This document shows, one piece after another, positions 16,201-27,039 of a stretch of 64,000 bases of DNA. The stretch's first letter is position 1. Each line of letters starts with the position of its first letter. Source of the DNA: Medicago truncatula (lineage: Eukaryota; Streptophyta; Magnoliopsida; Fabales; Fabaceae). Both the position numbers and the translations under genes were made by a program. The notes under the pieces are model-generated. The model had not been told where the DNA came from and made no database searches. It saw only the letters and a program-made list of their open reading frames with translations. The stretch lies in NCBI RefSeq assembly GCF_003473485.1, contig NC_053042.1:55887762-55951761 (forward strand), given 5' to 3'.

Positions 16201-17109
16201 CTTCTTTGGTCCAGCGGATTAGGGTTAGTGTCTTTCTCTATCTACTGTATCTAAGCGTTTAGTTATTTTTCTTAATTTTAATTCATTATTTTGAAAACGT
16301 TTGACTGATTTTATTGTGTTATATATTCCAGAAAATAAACAGCCTGGCCAATTTAAAGAGGACGGAGTATGGAAAGGTGAACTTGGATTATGTTCTTGGC
16401 ATCGGAGGCTTTGATTTGGAGAGGTACCTTTTTTTTCTTTTTCTTTCTTGTTTCCTTCTTTTTCAATTGTTTAAGAAAAAGGAATTTTTTAATGTAAGTT
16501 TACTTCTTCTCGGCACAACGAGTTTAGTTTTAATCATGCCATCCTGCTAGCCTGTACATATACTCGAGTTATTTTCATTGTTTAGTTGACCATATGCTAA
16601 AATCATTCTCATTTCTCTTCCTAATGTATCTAATTGTTGAGTTATTTTTTAAAATTTTATAACTCATTCTTCTATCTAAGTTTTAGTTTTTATTTAATGT
16701 TCTAAGTAGCACTCACATTTTTCTACCCTTGTCAACTGCCTTGCTTTGTTGTCATGTTTAGTCATAACCTCATGGGTATTTAGATATTTCTTCGGTTAAT
16801 ATCTTGTTATTATGTTTTTACCGTCCAAGCCTGAATATATGATGTGCATGTCTTCTTGATCTTTTTAAGGATTGAGAGCGCTGTTAATGATGAAGGATCA
16901 AAAGATGAAGATCACGCCCATAGCCATGACCATGACCATGAACACCATCATCATGATCATCACCACCATCACCATGAAGATTCACATGACCACAAGCATG
17001 GTACCTAAATTTGTCTTTTGTGTTGACTGTATTTGTGACATGTTATTCTTGTTTGTAACACTGTTCAGATTGCAATCCTTTTATAAGATTTGTCAATTAA
17101 AGTTAATCC

Positions 17110-17189
<80 letters not shown>

Positions 17190-18033
17190 TTGCTTCATCT
17201 AATTTTATTATTTGAATGGTGGCCAACAGTTTTTACCTATTTGCTTCCCAATTCAATCCTTTCTCGTTTCATAAGGACAAATTATAAGGACATAGCTAAT
17301 AGAATAGTATTAACTTTACTGCGTAGTTTTGCTATGAAGTGAGGGCAACTTTTTTGTTTTTATATGCAGATCATCACGCTCATGATCATAGTCACGATCC
17401 TGGCGTTTCATCAGTGAGCATAGTTTGCGAAGGAAACTTAGACCTTGAGAAGGTTAGTACATGCTATTTGTCTGCTTAAAACTAAGCTCATTAATTTGTC
17501 TTATTAATTTGGATGCTTGTGGGAATGCCTTTATTTTAGATGTTAATGCTGAAGCAAAAAGTCTTCGTTGGCATTTATGTGCTGGAAGCGTAACTAACAT
17601 ACCTTTTCTATAGGCTAACATGTGGCTTGGTACCTTATTGATGGAACGTAGTGACGACATTTATAGGATGAAAGGTCTTCTATCTGTTCAAGGAATGAAT
17701 GAAAGATTTGTCTTTCAGGTAATTTTAAAATTACTTCTATCCTATTTATTGTTGTTGTTTTCAATTAAGCGACATGAGTCAGGCACCGAGACACATATAA
17801 CATGAGCGGTGTCTGTGCTTCATAGGACTTACTTTCGCTGTTATCATATACTATGTTCAGTTTCGCCAATAAAGCATGGCTTTTTTCTGTAACAGGGAGT
17901 TCATGACATATTTCAAGGTTCACCAGAAAGGTTGTGGCAGCCAGATGAGCCAAGGACAAACAAAATTGTTTTCATAGGGAAGAACTTGAATGCTGAGGAA
18001 TTGGAAAAGGGGTTCAAGACCTGTTTGCTGTGA
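13280..18033 (+). CDS. COG0523/CobW-type zinc GTPase, plastid form, 449 aa, 10 exons
   Basis: This is a G3E-family GTPase of the COG0523 group (metallochaperone or ZNG-type zinc delivery). Ten exons: 13280-13585, 13664-13729, 13812-13992, 14091-14287, 16173-16223, 16332-16423, 16870-17000, 17370-17452, 17614-17718 and 17896-18033. All are GT-AG and total 1350 nt. Motifs: Walker A GFLGSGKTT at about 96-104, split by intron 1 after the lysine; the metal-binding C152-L-C-C155 (NNGCLCCTVRGDL); the GTP-specificity NKTD at 249-252; and a long His/Asp tract at 312-351 spanning the junction of exons 7 and 8. The CobW C-terminal domain follows (from about 353, ending at 449). The first 75 residues are Ser/Thr/Asn/Lys-rich with few acids, typical of a chloroplast transit peptide. 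Intron 4 is swollen by tandem repeats, and intron 7 has a TA microsatellite. Zinc as the physiological metal is inferred. Confidence 0.92.
14480..16135. repeat. Tandem duplications filling intron 4 of the zinc GTPase gene
   Basis: A unit of about 550 bp occurs twice in direct orientation, at about 15031-15589 and 15590-16135. Shared landmarks in order are CCCCAACATTTAAATCTTAA, ATATTGCAGT, TGAACTGAACTA, GGAATGAAATGAAT, AAAAGAAATGTTAAA, TTATTTTACTTCTCCAT and GCAAGTAATAGCCATAAAC. A worn third copy of the middle part (GGAATGAAATAAAT, then AAAAGAAATATTAAAAGAAT) lies at 14485-14780, split by a TATAGC-rich insert. A 70-bp partial extra copy (AAAGCCCCAACATTTAAATC) sits at 15525-15589. Confidence 0.8.
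17112..17187. repeat. TA dinucleotide microsatellite (about 37 units)
   Basis: A long uninterrupted TA run lies in intron 7 of the zinc GTPase gene, just after the exon that encodes the first half of the His tract. It is likely to vary in length between accessions. Confidence 0.95.
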
Positions 18034-18574
18034 TACTAAGAAGTTTAGTACAATGTCCTTAATCCTTTATTCTTTTTGATGGTGCATGTCGTATATGAGT
18101 CTGTCTATATACGATACAGAATGATGAACCCACTTACTATATGAATAGTGAAAAATGTTTTCCATTTCTAGAATACCTTCATCTTTCAATGAAGGTTCAG
18201 TTTCATTCCTAAAATCGTGACTGCATAAATATAAAATATTTTATGTTGTATGCCATCATGAACTGAAATGCCAAAAATCCAATGGATTTCACACGCGTTT
18301 CTTTTTGTGAAATGAATTTACAATGCGAAAAAGAATATAATTATGTAAATAGCATGAAAAATCATGGATATTTTGGATCTACACTGATCCAAGTACATCA
18401 TCATTGTGAAAAGTGGACATCAAAAGAAAACCAAAATTCTAAAAACGTGTTGCATGAAAAAGGGTGTGGAAATATAACTCATTTTTATCTATCTTAACCA
18501 GTGGGCATGCAGAATTCAAAACATCAAATGCAAAATGGCATGAAAGCCAATGAGAATGAAAGTAGATATTCATA
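18034..18574. other. Convergent 3' intergenic region
   Basis: This region lies between the stop codons of the zinc GTPase (+) and dirigent gene 1 (-), so it must hold both 3' UTRs. No distinct terminator is claimed. Confidence 0.6.
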
Positions 18575-19636
18575 TTAGTGAGTAAGGTAGATATCGAAAT
18601 GGATGATGGTGTCGACTCCATCCGTGGTGTGCTGATCCTCTTTCAGCAGTGTCTCAAGAGCTGCATATCCCCTTGCATTCTCGTACTTACCACTCCCACC
18701 AATCACTGCAACTTCAGATTTCAGCGATGCTGTCCTGTGAACTCCAAACAAGCTTATACTGTCATCCACGCCATCATGATCATTACCTCCATGCAGAAAC
18801 ACCGTCATCACAACACTTTGACTAGTACCATCCAATGAGCTAGCCGTGTAGAACCCTTGTGCTCTTCCAACCACGCCCGAATCCAGCTCGTGCCCTTCAG
18901 TCAACTGATCATCGATCACTGTCACAGACCCAAACATCAACTTCTGAACTGTTAATCCTCCTGGAAGGTTCCCTGCTGAAACAAACGGCTGATTGTTGCC
19001 GCCTGTAACAACGTTGTTGGTTCCCCGGTTTTGGAACACAGTGGAGGAGGACTGGCCGTTACCTAGTCCTACGAGGAGTGGTAAGTTGTTGTTTGTGATG
19101 ATGCCATTGAGCTTGGGGATGACTAAGGGTATTCCTCCTGTGATTGGGAAGATGTTGTTGTTGTTTTTGGAGAAGGGTAAGCCTGTTACATCACTGTTTG
19201 CTACTATTCCGGTTACTACTCTTGCTGATGGGTGTGACCCACCTAGTATATCATGCATGAAGAATGATAGCGATGGTTCCTTTACCACCGGCTGTGGCTG
19301 CTGTTGATCCTCATTTGTGGGACTTGCCACTGGTGAGATTGAGACATTATCTCCTGCAGGGGCTTCCACTTCTGGTATTGGTGGGTCAGCATTTGCTTCT
19401 TCATTACTGGTGCCAGGGCCTGTCTGTGGTGTGGTAATGGGAATTGTAGTTGTGAGTGAAGGGTTGGATACTAATGGGAGTGGCAGATTGTTAATGACTT
19501 GTTGTGGTTCTTGTGGATCCACTTCATCTAAGATCCTTGCAGAGTTGGAAATCAAGAAATTGGTGGTTAGGATTAGGAAGAAAAGGCTGATGGTGGCTTT
19601 CATAGTGCTGTGATTGAATATGAATGCACGGGCCAT
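18575..19636 (-). CDS. Dirigent protein with long variable N-terminal region, 353 aa, single exon
   Basis: Dirigent proteins steer the coupling of phenoxy radicals; this long form resembles the ESB1/DIR10 group that organises lignin at the Casparian strip. The intronless frame has a signal peptide (about residues 12-33, KATISLFFLILTTNFL, ending SNSA). A Pro/Gln/Thr-rich spacer follows to about 120, then the motif SFFMHDILGGSHPSARVVTG, an Asn/Gly-rich linker, and the dirigent beta-barrel from about 228 (LMFGSVTVIDDQLTEG, GRAQGFYTASS, FGVHRTASLKSEVAVIGGSG, HFDIYLTH end). The second methionine (residue 12, at 19603) starts a cleaner signal peptide, so the true product may be 342 aa. A TATA box lies at 19712-19720. 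A second dirigent gene lies 1.9 kb upstream on the same strand. The Casparian role is inferred from domain layout. Confidence 0.9.
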   Translation of the reverse strand: MARAFIFNHSTMKATISLFFLILTTNFLISNSARILDEVDPQEPQQVINNLPLPLVSNPSLTTTIPITTPQTGPGTSNEEANADPPIPEVEAPAGDNVSISPVASPTNEDQQQPQPVVKEPSLSFFMHDILGGSHPSARVVTGIVANSDVTGLPFSKNNNNIFPITGGIPLVIPKLNGIITNNNLPLLVGLGNGQSSSTVFQNRGTNNVVTGGNNQPFVSAGNLPGGLTVQKLMFGSVTVIDDQLTEGHELDSGVVGRAQGFYTASSLDGTSQSVVMTVFLHGGNDHDGVDDSISLFGVHRTASLKSEVAVIGGSGKYENARGYAALETLLKEDQHTTDGVDTIIHFDIYLTH

Positions 19637-19711
19637 TGGCGTTGCGGCGATCTTGATTGTTTTAGAAGGAAGATTTAGTTTACTGTTGATTTAGCTGATT
19701 TCTAATTGTGT

Positions 19712-19720
19712 CTATATATA
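19712..19720 (-). promoter_or_regulatory. TATA box of dirigent gene 1
   Basis: On the minus strand this reads TATATATAGA. It is about 80 bp upstream of the first ATG (19636) and about 110 bp upstream of the second (19603), a normal distance for a plant core promoter. Confidence 0.6.
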
Positions 19721-20341
19721 CTCACAAATATTGTTGAGTGTGGTAGTGGTGAGGATGGGGTCTCTTGACTCTAGACTCTAATCTTCAATTCAACAAGTGG
19801 AGCTGATACTATATATGGAGTGGTTGGTGTTCTTTCCATTAGTTGTATTGTGTTTTGGATAAAACAACTCTCAAATTAGGGTTGACATTTTTCGAATTCA
19901 AATGTCAGTTTAATTATGTGGAAGTAATAGGTGACTTTGCATTTACTTTTCCTGGATGATCAAAAGGAATTTCAGTTACCACATAGACAGACAATAATTT
20001 AGTTTCTAATGCTGGCTTCTTATAGTCATATTTTCTTTCTTCATATGAAGATCAAATCAATTGTTATTTTAGTTGTTCCCAATCTCTCGGTTCAATGTCT
20101 TTAAGTTTTGGGTGGAGATGTAGTGTCAAGGTCTCATGACAGTCTAGGACTTTAGTATGTTATTGCTCCCAGTGTTTTGCGGGCCTGGTGTTCCGCGGAC
20201 TCCCCAACATGGTGGTTTTGGCTAAAGAGAGGAAAGGTTTGTTTGGGTGGTATTGGTGCGAGAGTTGTGGAGTGTAGTAATATAGTTTGATCTCCATCTC
20301 TAACATAGGACTCGTTTTAATGGATTGATAGGTAATTTAAA

Positions 20342-20653
20342 GGCTTAATTGCACTTTTGGCCCCTATCTTTTCAAAAGTTGCGATTTTGGCCCCCTAACT
20401 AATTAAAATACAAAACAACCCCCTATGTATTGGATCTTTGGCAGTTTTGGTCCCAAGACCACTTTTGACTTAGTCTTCGCTGACGTGGCACCCACAATGG
20501 TCGACACGTGGCACCTCCTTTAAGGGATGTGGGTGCCACGTCAGCGAAGACTAAGTCAAAAGTGGTCTTGAGGGTCAAAACTGTCAAAGATCCAATACAT
20601 AGGGGGCTGTTTTGTATTTTAATTAGTTATGTGGTCAAAAGTGCAGTTAAGCC
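20342..20653. mobile_element. Mutator-type MITE, foldback, 312 bp
   Basis: It starts GGCTTAATTGCACTTTTGG and ends GTGCAGTTAAGCC. The two halves are nearly full inverted repeats (for example GACTTAGTCTTCGCTGACGT against its complement). It is flanked by the perfect 9-bp duplication TAATTTAAA (20333-20341 and 20654-20662). Nine-bp duplications are characteristic of Mutator-like elements. It sits between the two dirigent genes and has no coding capacity. Confidence 0.85.
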
Positions 20654-21224
20654 TAATTTAAATCGTTAATTGAATCACCATTTCTTATGAGACCAGCTTT
20701 TCCATGCTGCAGAGCCGATATTTTCTTTTTGCTCTTCAGTACCGACTGCATTTTACGTGTTATAAGCTTAAACCAATAAGCAATATATAGAAGAACATGT
20801 AATTTGATGAGCATACTTCAGTAAAATGAAAACCATAGCAATTATGAAACATCACCCTGTCATTTTAGGCAAATATTTTGTGCTGTCTAAATTCTTCAAA
20901 TTTTAACGAATCTAATACACCCTGTCATTTTAGCACGCATTGTTCAAGTCTTGCAGTGACAAAAATTGATTTTGAATAAATTGATTTTGTAAACTTAAAG
21001 CTGCCTGTAAAGTTGATTATGTTTGGATATATTTAGATAAATGTGAGTTAAACAATAAATATCTGTGTTATCTCATTTTAGCTCAAAAACTACAAATACT
21101 ATTTCAAGTTAAAATTGATTCTAAACACAAAACCAATTTTACGAGAGCAACCACTATTGCTAAAATCAATTTTACATCTTCAGAATCAATTTTAATTGCT
21201 TTAAAGAGGAACCAAACAGCGCCA

Positions 21225-21345
21225 AAGTCATGCTTAGAAATTCATCTTTAAGGTGAATAAGTGAGGTATTCGGGATTCGAACCCCGACCCCAGTATATAT
21301 TATGCATTATCTCTACCAACTGAGCTAAGTTCATCGGAACATCTA
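21225..21345 (-). mobile_element. tRNA-derived SINE
   Basis: On the minus strand the piece reads CTTAGCTCAGTTGGTAGAG (a clear pol III A box) and about 50 nt later GGGGTTCGAATCCCG (a clear B box). Downstream comes a non-tRNA part including CACTTATTCACCTTAAAGAT. The anticodon arm region (AATGCATAATATATACTGG) does not fold as a tRNA, so it is a retroposon head rather than a gene. The ends are approximate. Confidence 0.65.
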
Positions 21346-21538
21346 CCGATTCTTACATATGAATTTAAATTCCTCTGTTCCATATTTTCAAATTTTATTT
21401 TGTGAACCCTACACAAAATTTCAATACTACTGAGAATATCAGAAACACACTCAAATCCATATTAAGTAAAATTTCAACACTATAGAGAAAAACAGAAAGC
21501 ACAATCTGGACTGATTTTTAAAGATATACTACTAAGCA

Positions 21539-22273
21539 CTAACTAAAATACACGTCATACAGAAGGAACTTAGAACTTGTAACTTTTCCTTCTACTGTAC
21601 TAGACCCTACTTTATCCACAACCTTAACAACAGCATAGCCATTAGCACCATAGTACTTTCCAATGCCACCAATAACTGCAACATGTGACTCAAAGACATC
21701 ACTCCTATGAACTCCAAAAAGTCTCAACCCGTCTTCATACTCACCTTTCAGAAAACTCACTGTCATAGCAACCATATGGCTACTTGCATCCTCTTCACTA
21801 GCTACATATACCCCTTGTGCTTTTCCAAGTTTCTTTAGTTCATCTTCATGATCACCTTCAACTAGTAGTTCCTCGTCGATCGATGTTACAGATCCAAATT
21901 CCAGCTCTTGAAATGCTGCTCTTGTAGGAAAAGAGAAACCAATGGTGGAAAGATCAAGTGTTTGTGTTTGAGTTGATTGTGGAATTGGAATCCCTCCATT
22001 TGGAGGAAAAAATCCTAGAGGTTTTGGAAAAGGTAATTGATTTGTTACCTTAGTAGTGGAAGGTTTCTCTGTATTAATATTAGGATGTGTATCATTGAGC
22101 ATATGCTTCATTAAAAATGTTATTCTATGATGGCCATGGTAGCGATTAGGGGTTGGATTACTAAGAGTTCTAGCTGAGCAAAATTTGTTTATGGTAGTCA
22201 TTAGCAAAAGTAACCTAACAATTCCTAGAAGAGAAGGGAGATTGGCCATTGTTGCATTGGTTCTCTTTGGCAT
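21539..22273 (-). CDS. Dirigent protein, 244 aa (236 aa from second ATG), single exon
   Basis: This is a second dirigent-family gene with the same order of parts as its neighbour but a shorter linker. It has a hydrophobic signal peptide (about 9-34, SLLGIVRLLLLMTTINKFCS), the motif ITFLMKHMLNDTHPN, a Pro-rich linker with FFPPNGGIPIP, and the dirigent barrel from about 118 (ELEFGSVTSIDEELLVEG, GKAQGVYVASEED, LRLFGVHRSDVFESHVAVIG, FLLYDVYFS end). The order resembles the DIR9/16/18/25 relatives. The first ATG (22273) lies only about 20-25 bp after the TATA box, so the second ATG at 22249, which directly precedes the signal peptide, is the more likely start. The substrate is unknown. Confidence 0.88.
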   Translation of the reverse strand: MPKRTNATMANLPSLLGIVRLLLLMTTINKFCSARTLSNPTPNRYHGHHRITFLMKHMLNDTHPNINTEKPSTTKVTNQLPFPKPLGFFPPNGGIPIPQSTQTQTLDLSTIGFSFPTRAAFQELEFGSVTSIDEELLVEGDHEDELKKLGKAQGVYVASEEDASSHMVAMTVSFLKGEYEDGLRLFGVHRSDVFESHVAVIGGIGKYYGANGYAVVKVVDKVGSSTVEGKVTSSKFLLYDVYFS

Positions 22274-22292
22274 TAGTTTGCTTGATTGTTTT

Positions 22293-22299
22293 TATATAA
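22293..22299 (-). promoter_or_regulatory. TATA box of dirigent gene 2
   Basis: The minus strand reads TATATAA. It is so close to the first ATG that transcription would start at or past it. This supports translation from the ATG at 22249. Confidence 0.5.
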
Positions 22300-22939
22300 T
22301 ATTATTAGGATTCAACTATAAGTGTAGTGGTTAGACTTACCTATGATCAAATATTAAATGGCAATAAATACTATGATTACATTAGTCTTTTGATTAGGTT
22401 GTGATGAATGGAACAAACTCAACCAATACATGATTCAAAAGTTTTTCATTATGCTTTTGATGGTGTGAATGGTGCCAAGAAAATTTTATTTATTAGATAT
22501 AAATTGTTGGCTTGCATTACAAAGGGTAAACCGCAAAAAGGTTATAAAATTAGAATCCAATTGTTGACTTTTTAATCAACAGAACAATTTTCCAAAAGCA
22601 ACACTTGCAGTTAGTACTAACATAATGTAAAATGTAACTTTTTTATTTTTTATTTTTTTTTATATAAAGTATAATAAGTAACACTTATATTCCCTATCAT
22701 ATTAAGGTACAATCTGAACAGAACAGAACCGCATTGTTATGTTTCTGTTCACCGTAATTTAGAGAAGTATTTGTTACATCTTCACATTCAAATTTGCTGT
22801 CCATTCTTTGTTTGAGAGATCATTTGATAAAATCTTTTTGCATTGTTATGTTTTCATTCACTGTAATTTATAGACTAAGTTGCTATAGCAGAACGTACTA
22901 ATGCGATGTGCATTCTCTAATTTAGAAATCGTAGGATTC

Positions 22940-23861
22940 ATTGACCGATGATGATTTGCTTAAGACAAAATGCATGACAATTGAAGATTTGATTGAGGCG
23001 AATGATGAAAGTATCACTTTATGATCTAATTAAGTCACTCCTCTAATTGTTTGTATCATAGTTATAACGCAATCATTTTGATTTGCAGGCGTGTCTTGGA
23101 TCTGTGCTCGCCACAATTTGCGAGATAGAGACTGGTGTGGAATGGTTTTTCAGGTCATGCACACAATGCGCGTCATTAGTGACTGTGGTTTATGGAAAGC
23201 TTTGTTGCAAAAAATGCACCCAATGCAAGAGTATCGTGCTAAGATAATTAACAATACTATTTTAATAAATGTTTGACAGTAGTCTTATGAAGAAAAAAAA
23301 CTGATATTTGAAATTGCATTGTAGGTTTAAACTACATGTTATCGTCATGGACGACACTGAATCAACCACATTTGTGTTGTTCGACCGAATTGTTTCTAAT
23401 TTTATCAGACGTTCTGTCGAAGAACTGCTCGAGGTATATGGCGTGCAAAATTGTCGATGATATTATATTTAACCTTTTTCAAAATGACATGGGTTCGACG
23501 TTAATTAAACTATATTTTTTGCACGATTGCAGACACATAGTCAAGGAGATTATCCAGCTGAATTTGACATGGTTTTGGACAAACAGATGTTGTTCAAGGT
23601 GGAGTTTAGCAGAGGGAATGTGAATTTTAAGTGGAGGTACTATACAGTCAAGAAAGCTACAGCTGAGGATGACATAATTGAGCAGTTTATAAGAAAGCAT
23701 AACCTTAAGGTTTACCGACGCATACCTATTTTTGTTCGTTTGAACTCCCGCATTTCTTTTTTGATATGTTTTAATGTGTTTTCATATGTTGACAGGTTTC
23801 AAGTGAATCTGATGTTCTTGGTGATATCAATGATCTGACTGACAAAGTTGTTGAAAATCAG
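22940..23861 (+). pseudogene. RPA1-like single-stranded-DNA-binding protein, C-terminal fragment
   Basis: Exon-like blocks match the C-terminal OB fold of replication protein A large subunit. They are TIEDLIEAND near 22978-23010; a zinc-ribbon block from 23089 (ACLGSVLATICEIETG, WFFRSCTQC, then CCKKCTQC); LHVIVMDDTESTTFVLFDRI near 23327-23431; THSQGDYPAEFDMVLDKQML from 23533 to 23709; and SSESDVLGDINDLTDKVVEN at 23796-23861. The four zinc cysteines are present. The N-terminal OB folds that should precede it are missing, and one exon junction does not keep frame. I therefore call it a fragment or pseudogene. RPA1-like genes are numerous in legumes and are also carried by Helitrons, so it may have been moved here. 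Confidence 0.65.
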
Positions 23862-25095
23862 GTATTGTGCCCACCTATAATATAATGAATGGGTATAAGG
23901 ATTATGCTTATGCATCTTGGTACCCCTGAGTGTTTTTGTATCGTCTTCTATGTTGTTAGGAAGGATTGGAGTGCGTCGACCAACATTAAATATTGAGTCA
24001 TCCACCATTGATAATTTATATTGACTGTCTCATAGTAGTTAATATAGTCATGTTTACAAAAGCTTTGATGAAATTATGCTGATGGACTTTAGGGACAATT
24101 ATTATGTAGATATAAATAATAATGTTAAATGAGTTGGTATATTTAGCTATTGTATGTCTGTCGATGCACCTTCCATAAAATGGGAATAATTTTACAACAT
24201 TAAACTTTTTCCTCTTTGTGCTTATCAATATAATTGTCATTTTTTGTTTTGTTTTTGCATGGATAGTTTCATTAGGCATTGTCATTAGTTTGTGAGTAGA
24301 ATTGCATGGATTCTAGAAAACATTTTTTTAGTTTTTTCATTAAAAAATGATTGATATCTCTTTGTATATAAGAATGAATGAAACATTTTTAGTTTCATTA
24401 AACACTTTTTATGATTTTGCATTTTTCATATATATTAACTACTAACTTTTGGTTTTGAATAGTCACATTTTTCAGGGCTATGAACGTAGAAATCGTAACG
24501 AAGAATCATGGTTGTATTGCTCTGTTGCAGAATTAATTTCTCTGTTATCTTGCAAGGGTAACTATAAAGTTCACATTTACAGGACCCAAAAAAAATTGTT
24601 TTGATCTGCTTGAAGAATATATTTTACAACTCACTTGATTGATACTATAATTCTCTTTTATGTAATATTTTAACGTGGGTCCTTATTCATTCGACATTTT
24701 TTCAAAATATGTCTCATTAAACAGTTCTAGGAAAGTAAATTTGTTGCATTCGTAGAACAATTCTCCCGTTTGTATCATAACTTCTAATGTAAACAACAAG
24801 TACATATATTTGATTTTCTCTGTTGTGCTTTTGGATCATTCTTTCTCCCTTCCAATTTATATGCATTAGGTATTTTCAACTTTGAACACCAATATCTATA
24901 GAACACAATTATTATTATCGATTACTCTTCTTTTGCTACGAGTTTTTAAATTTATTTTAGATACATCATGGAGCTTAAAAATTATCTTATTTTGATGTGA
25001 TGTGTTTGATATTTCAAGTTTACAATATACTTACCAATCTTTTCTTAAATTTTCTTGTGCACCCCGTCTAACATCGTGTATGAAGAAGTATTTCG

Positions 25096-25126
<31 letters not shown>

Positions 25127-25299
25127 GTTTTGGTTTTACTAATTTTAATTTGTAAAGAAAGCAAGTGATTTATCTCTTAATCTAAGTCTAAGAGATATCG
25201 ACTATAACTTGCAAATAACATACAAATATGATCACGCTAATACAGTGGTTTAGAACATAAATATCACTTCCATTTGTGTTATTATGTTCTTCTAAGCCA
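23862..25299. other. AT-rich spacer, no gene recognised
   Basis: A further exon of the RPA1-like piece could lie near 24474-24560, after a TTTTTCAG acceptor-like site, but it matches nothing I can name. An ATA/TAA trinucleotide run occurs at 25103-25127. Confidence 0.4.
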
Positions 25300-26740
25300 T
25301 AGATCTCAAAATGAATACAATAATGCATCATCTTTTAAATCAATATGAACTTTCTTCCTCACCATACCTCATACATAAAACTTTATACCAAAAACTCTCC
25401 CTTTCTTCCAACACCTTCCAAACTCATTTACCAAGTAAAAATAAATTAAATTTCTTCAACCTCCTAAACCCCAAACCACCTTTCTCCTTTGCAAGCATAA
25501 AGTATCACATTTAAACCAACACATTTTCCTAATATCCTCGCCCCACCCCAAAAAAAGCACTAAAAATAGACTCAGGAGAAGAAATGATACATGATGGAGG
25601 TTTGAAGAAGGAAAGAAAATAAATTGGTATGGAGGACAGAACAAACTTAAGGAGAATCAGCTGACCCCCCTAAAGATAAATTCCTACTCTTCCACTCCGA
25701 CGATCTTCCTCTAACCCGCTCAATCAAAGGATACCAAAAAAGAATCTTTCTAGAATCTCCACCAATGGGCAACCCCATATACGAAAAAGGGAGGCGACCA
25801 TGTTTACAATTTACCAAAGTCGCTTCATGCAACCACGACTAAGCAACATTGACGCCAAATAACATGCTTTTATGAAAATTAATTTTTAAACCAGAAATCT
25901 TCTCAAAACATACAAAACATTCTCTACCAAGGCATTCATCAAAATATATTTAATCCTTCAACAACTAAAAAAGAAACAGAAAAGGAGAAAGAGGGTCGAC
26001 TTGAAGAAGCCCTCTTTCAAGCTTAAATTCATCAGTTGGGCTTTCATTCACTAACATTGATGTCGTTGATGTAGTAATACATACATTATGAAATCCATTT
26101 TCGCCAAAGTGGTGGAAAATTCATTTTAATCATCACATCATCTAAGTACTTCTAATTCACCGAATCGTATGCCTTTTCAAAGTCAACCTTAAATAACAAC
26201 AAATTTTTCTTCATGTTACACGCATCATCCACTAGTTCATTAGCAATAAGAATGTCATCTATAAGTTGCCTACCTTTAACAAAAGTTGTCCAAGTTTCTG
26301 AAACCACCTTACAACTTGTCTCAACCTATTAGCCAACACTTTTGACAGAATTTTGTACAAACACCCCACCAAGAATAAGTCGAAAATCAACCAATCTCGG
26401 AGGATTGCCAACTTTAGAAATTAATGCTACAAAAGTATTATTAATTCATTTAGTTAACTTATCATTCCTCTGGAAATCATCAAAAGAGTGCATCAGCTCC
26501 ACATTTAAAATATCACAAAAATCCTTTATAAAACCAAGATTAATGTCATCCGACCCTGGACTCCTAAAATTGTCATGGTTCCAGACCGTCTCTTTAATTT
26601 CTTCCAACGAAAAAGATTTAATAAGATCCAACTCATCCTACCCACTGATAAATTTAAAAGAAAGATACACCATCTCTGATAGATTAATGCCAGTGTTCTT
26701 TATATGAGGGAGGAACAATACTCTTTTTATGAGAAAAATA
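25300..26740 (-). mobile_element. Degenerate LINE (L1-type) reverse transcriptase remnant
   Basis: Read on the minus strand, blocks of a plant LINE reverse transcriptase appear in the correct order. They are IKETVWNHDNFRSPGSDDIN (about 26600), INNTFVALISKVGNP and CLYKILSKVLANRLR (about 26450-26330), LLLFKVDFEKAYDSV (about 26170), LVNESPTDEFKLERGLLQVD with PLSPFLFLF (about 26050-25970), GRLPFSYMGLPIGGDSRK (about 25790), SEWKSRNLSLGG (about 25690), and LKFVLSSIPIYFLSFFKPP followed by WFKCDTLCLQRR (to about 25480). Many stops and frame changes break it. The segment that should carry the Y/FADD catalytic box, between the PLSPF block and the GLPIGG block, is missing. The endonuclease half is absent. 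Confidence 0.8.
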
Positions 26741-27039
26741 TGAACAATATTTGACATTATCAAAAGATTTTTTTTAATTAATTCGCTAAAAATATATAAT
26801 CATAATAATAATATGTATAATTAAGTACAATAGTTTTTTTTATACTGTCTAATACTCCTATATCTATTTCCTTCACACAAAAAAAAAAAAAAAACTTTAG
26901 ATATATTGTAGTGAAATAATTTAAATGAATGGTACAAAAATAAAAGAAAAAAGGCACACCAAAATTATGTATCTTTTTATAAAAGTTTTAATTGAATAAC
27001 ACAAATAATTTTTTTGTCATTTATTCTTTTTAAATTTCT

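Noticed and set aside
16872-17342. 156-residue frame rich in Met/Thr/Ile
   Set aside because: It is the shifted frame of the His-rich exon of the zinc GTPase, then runs into the TA microsatellite.
18578-19613. Plus-strand frames of 86, 104 and 98 residues
   Set aside because: They lie opposite the dirigent gene and are its antisense shadows.
21255-21330. tRNA gene on the minus strand (perfect A and B boxes)
   Set aside because: The anticodon arm does not fold and the acceptor ends do not pair. It reads as the head of a SINE.
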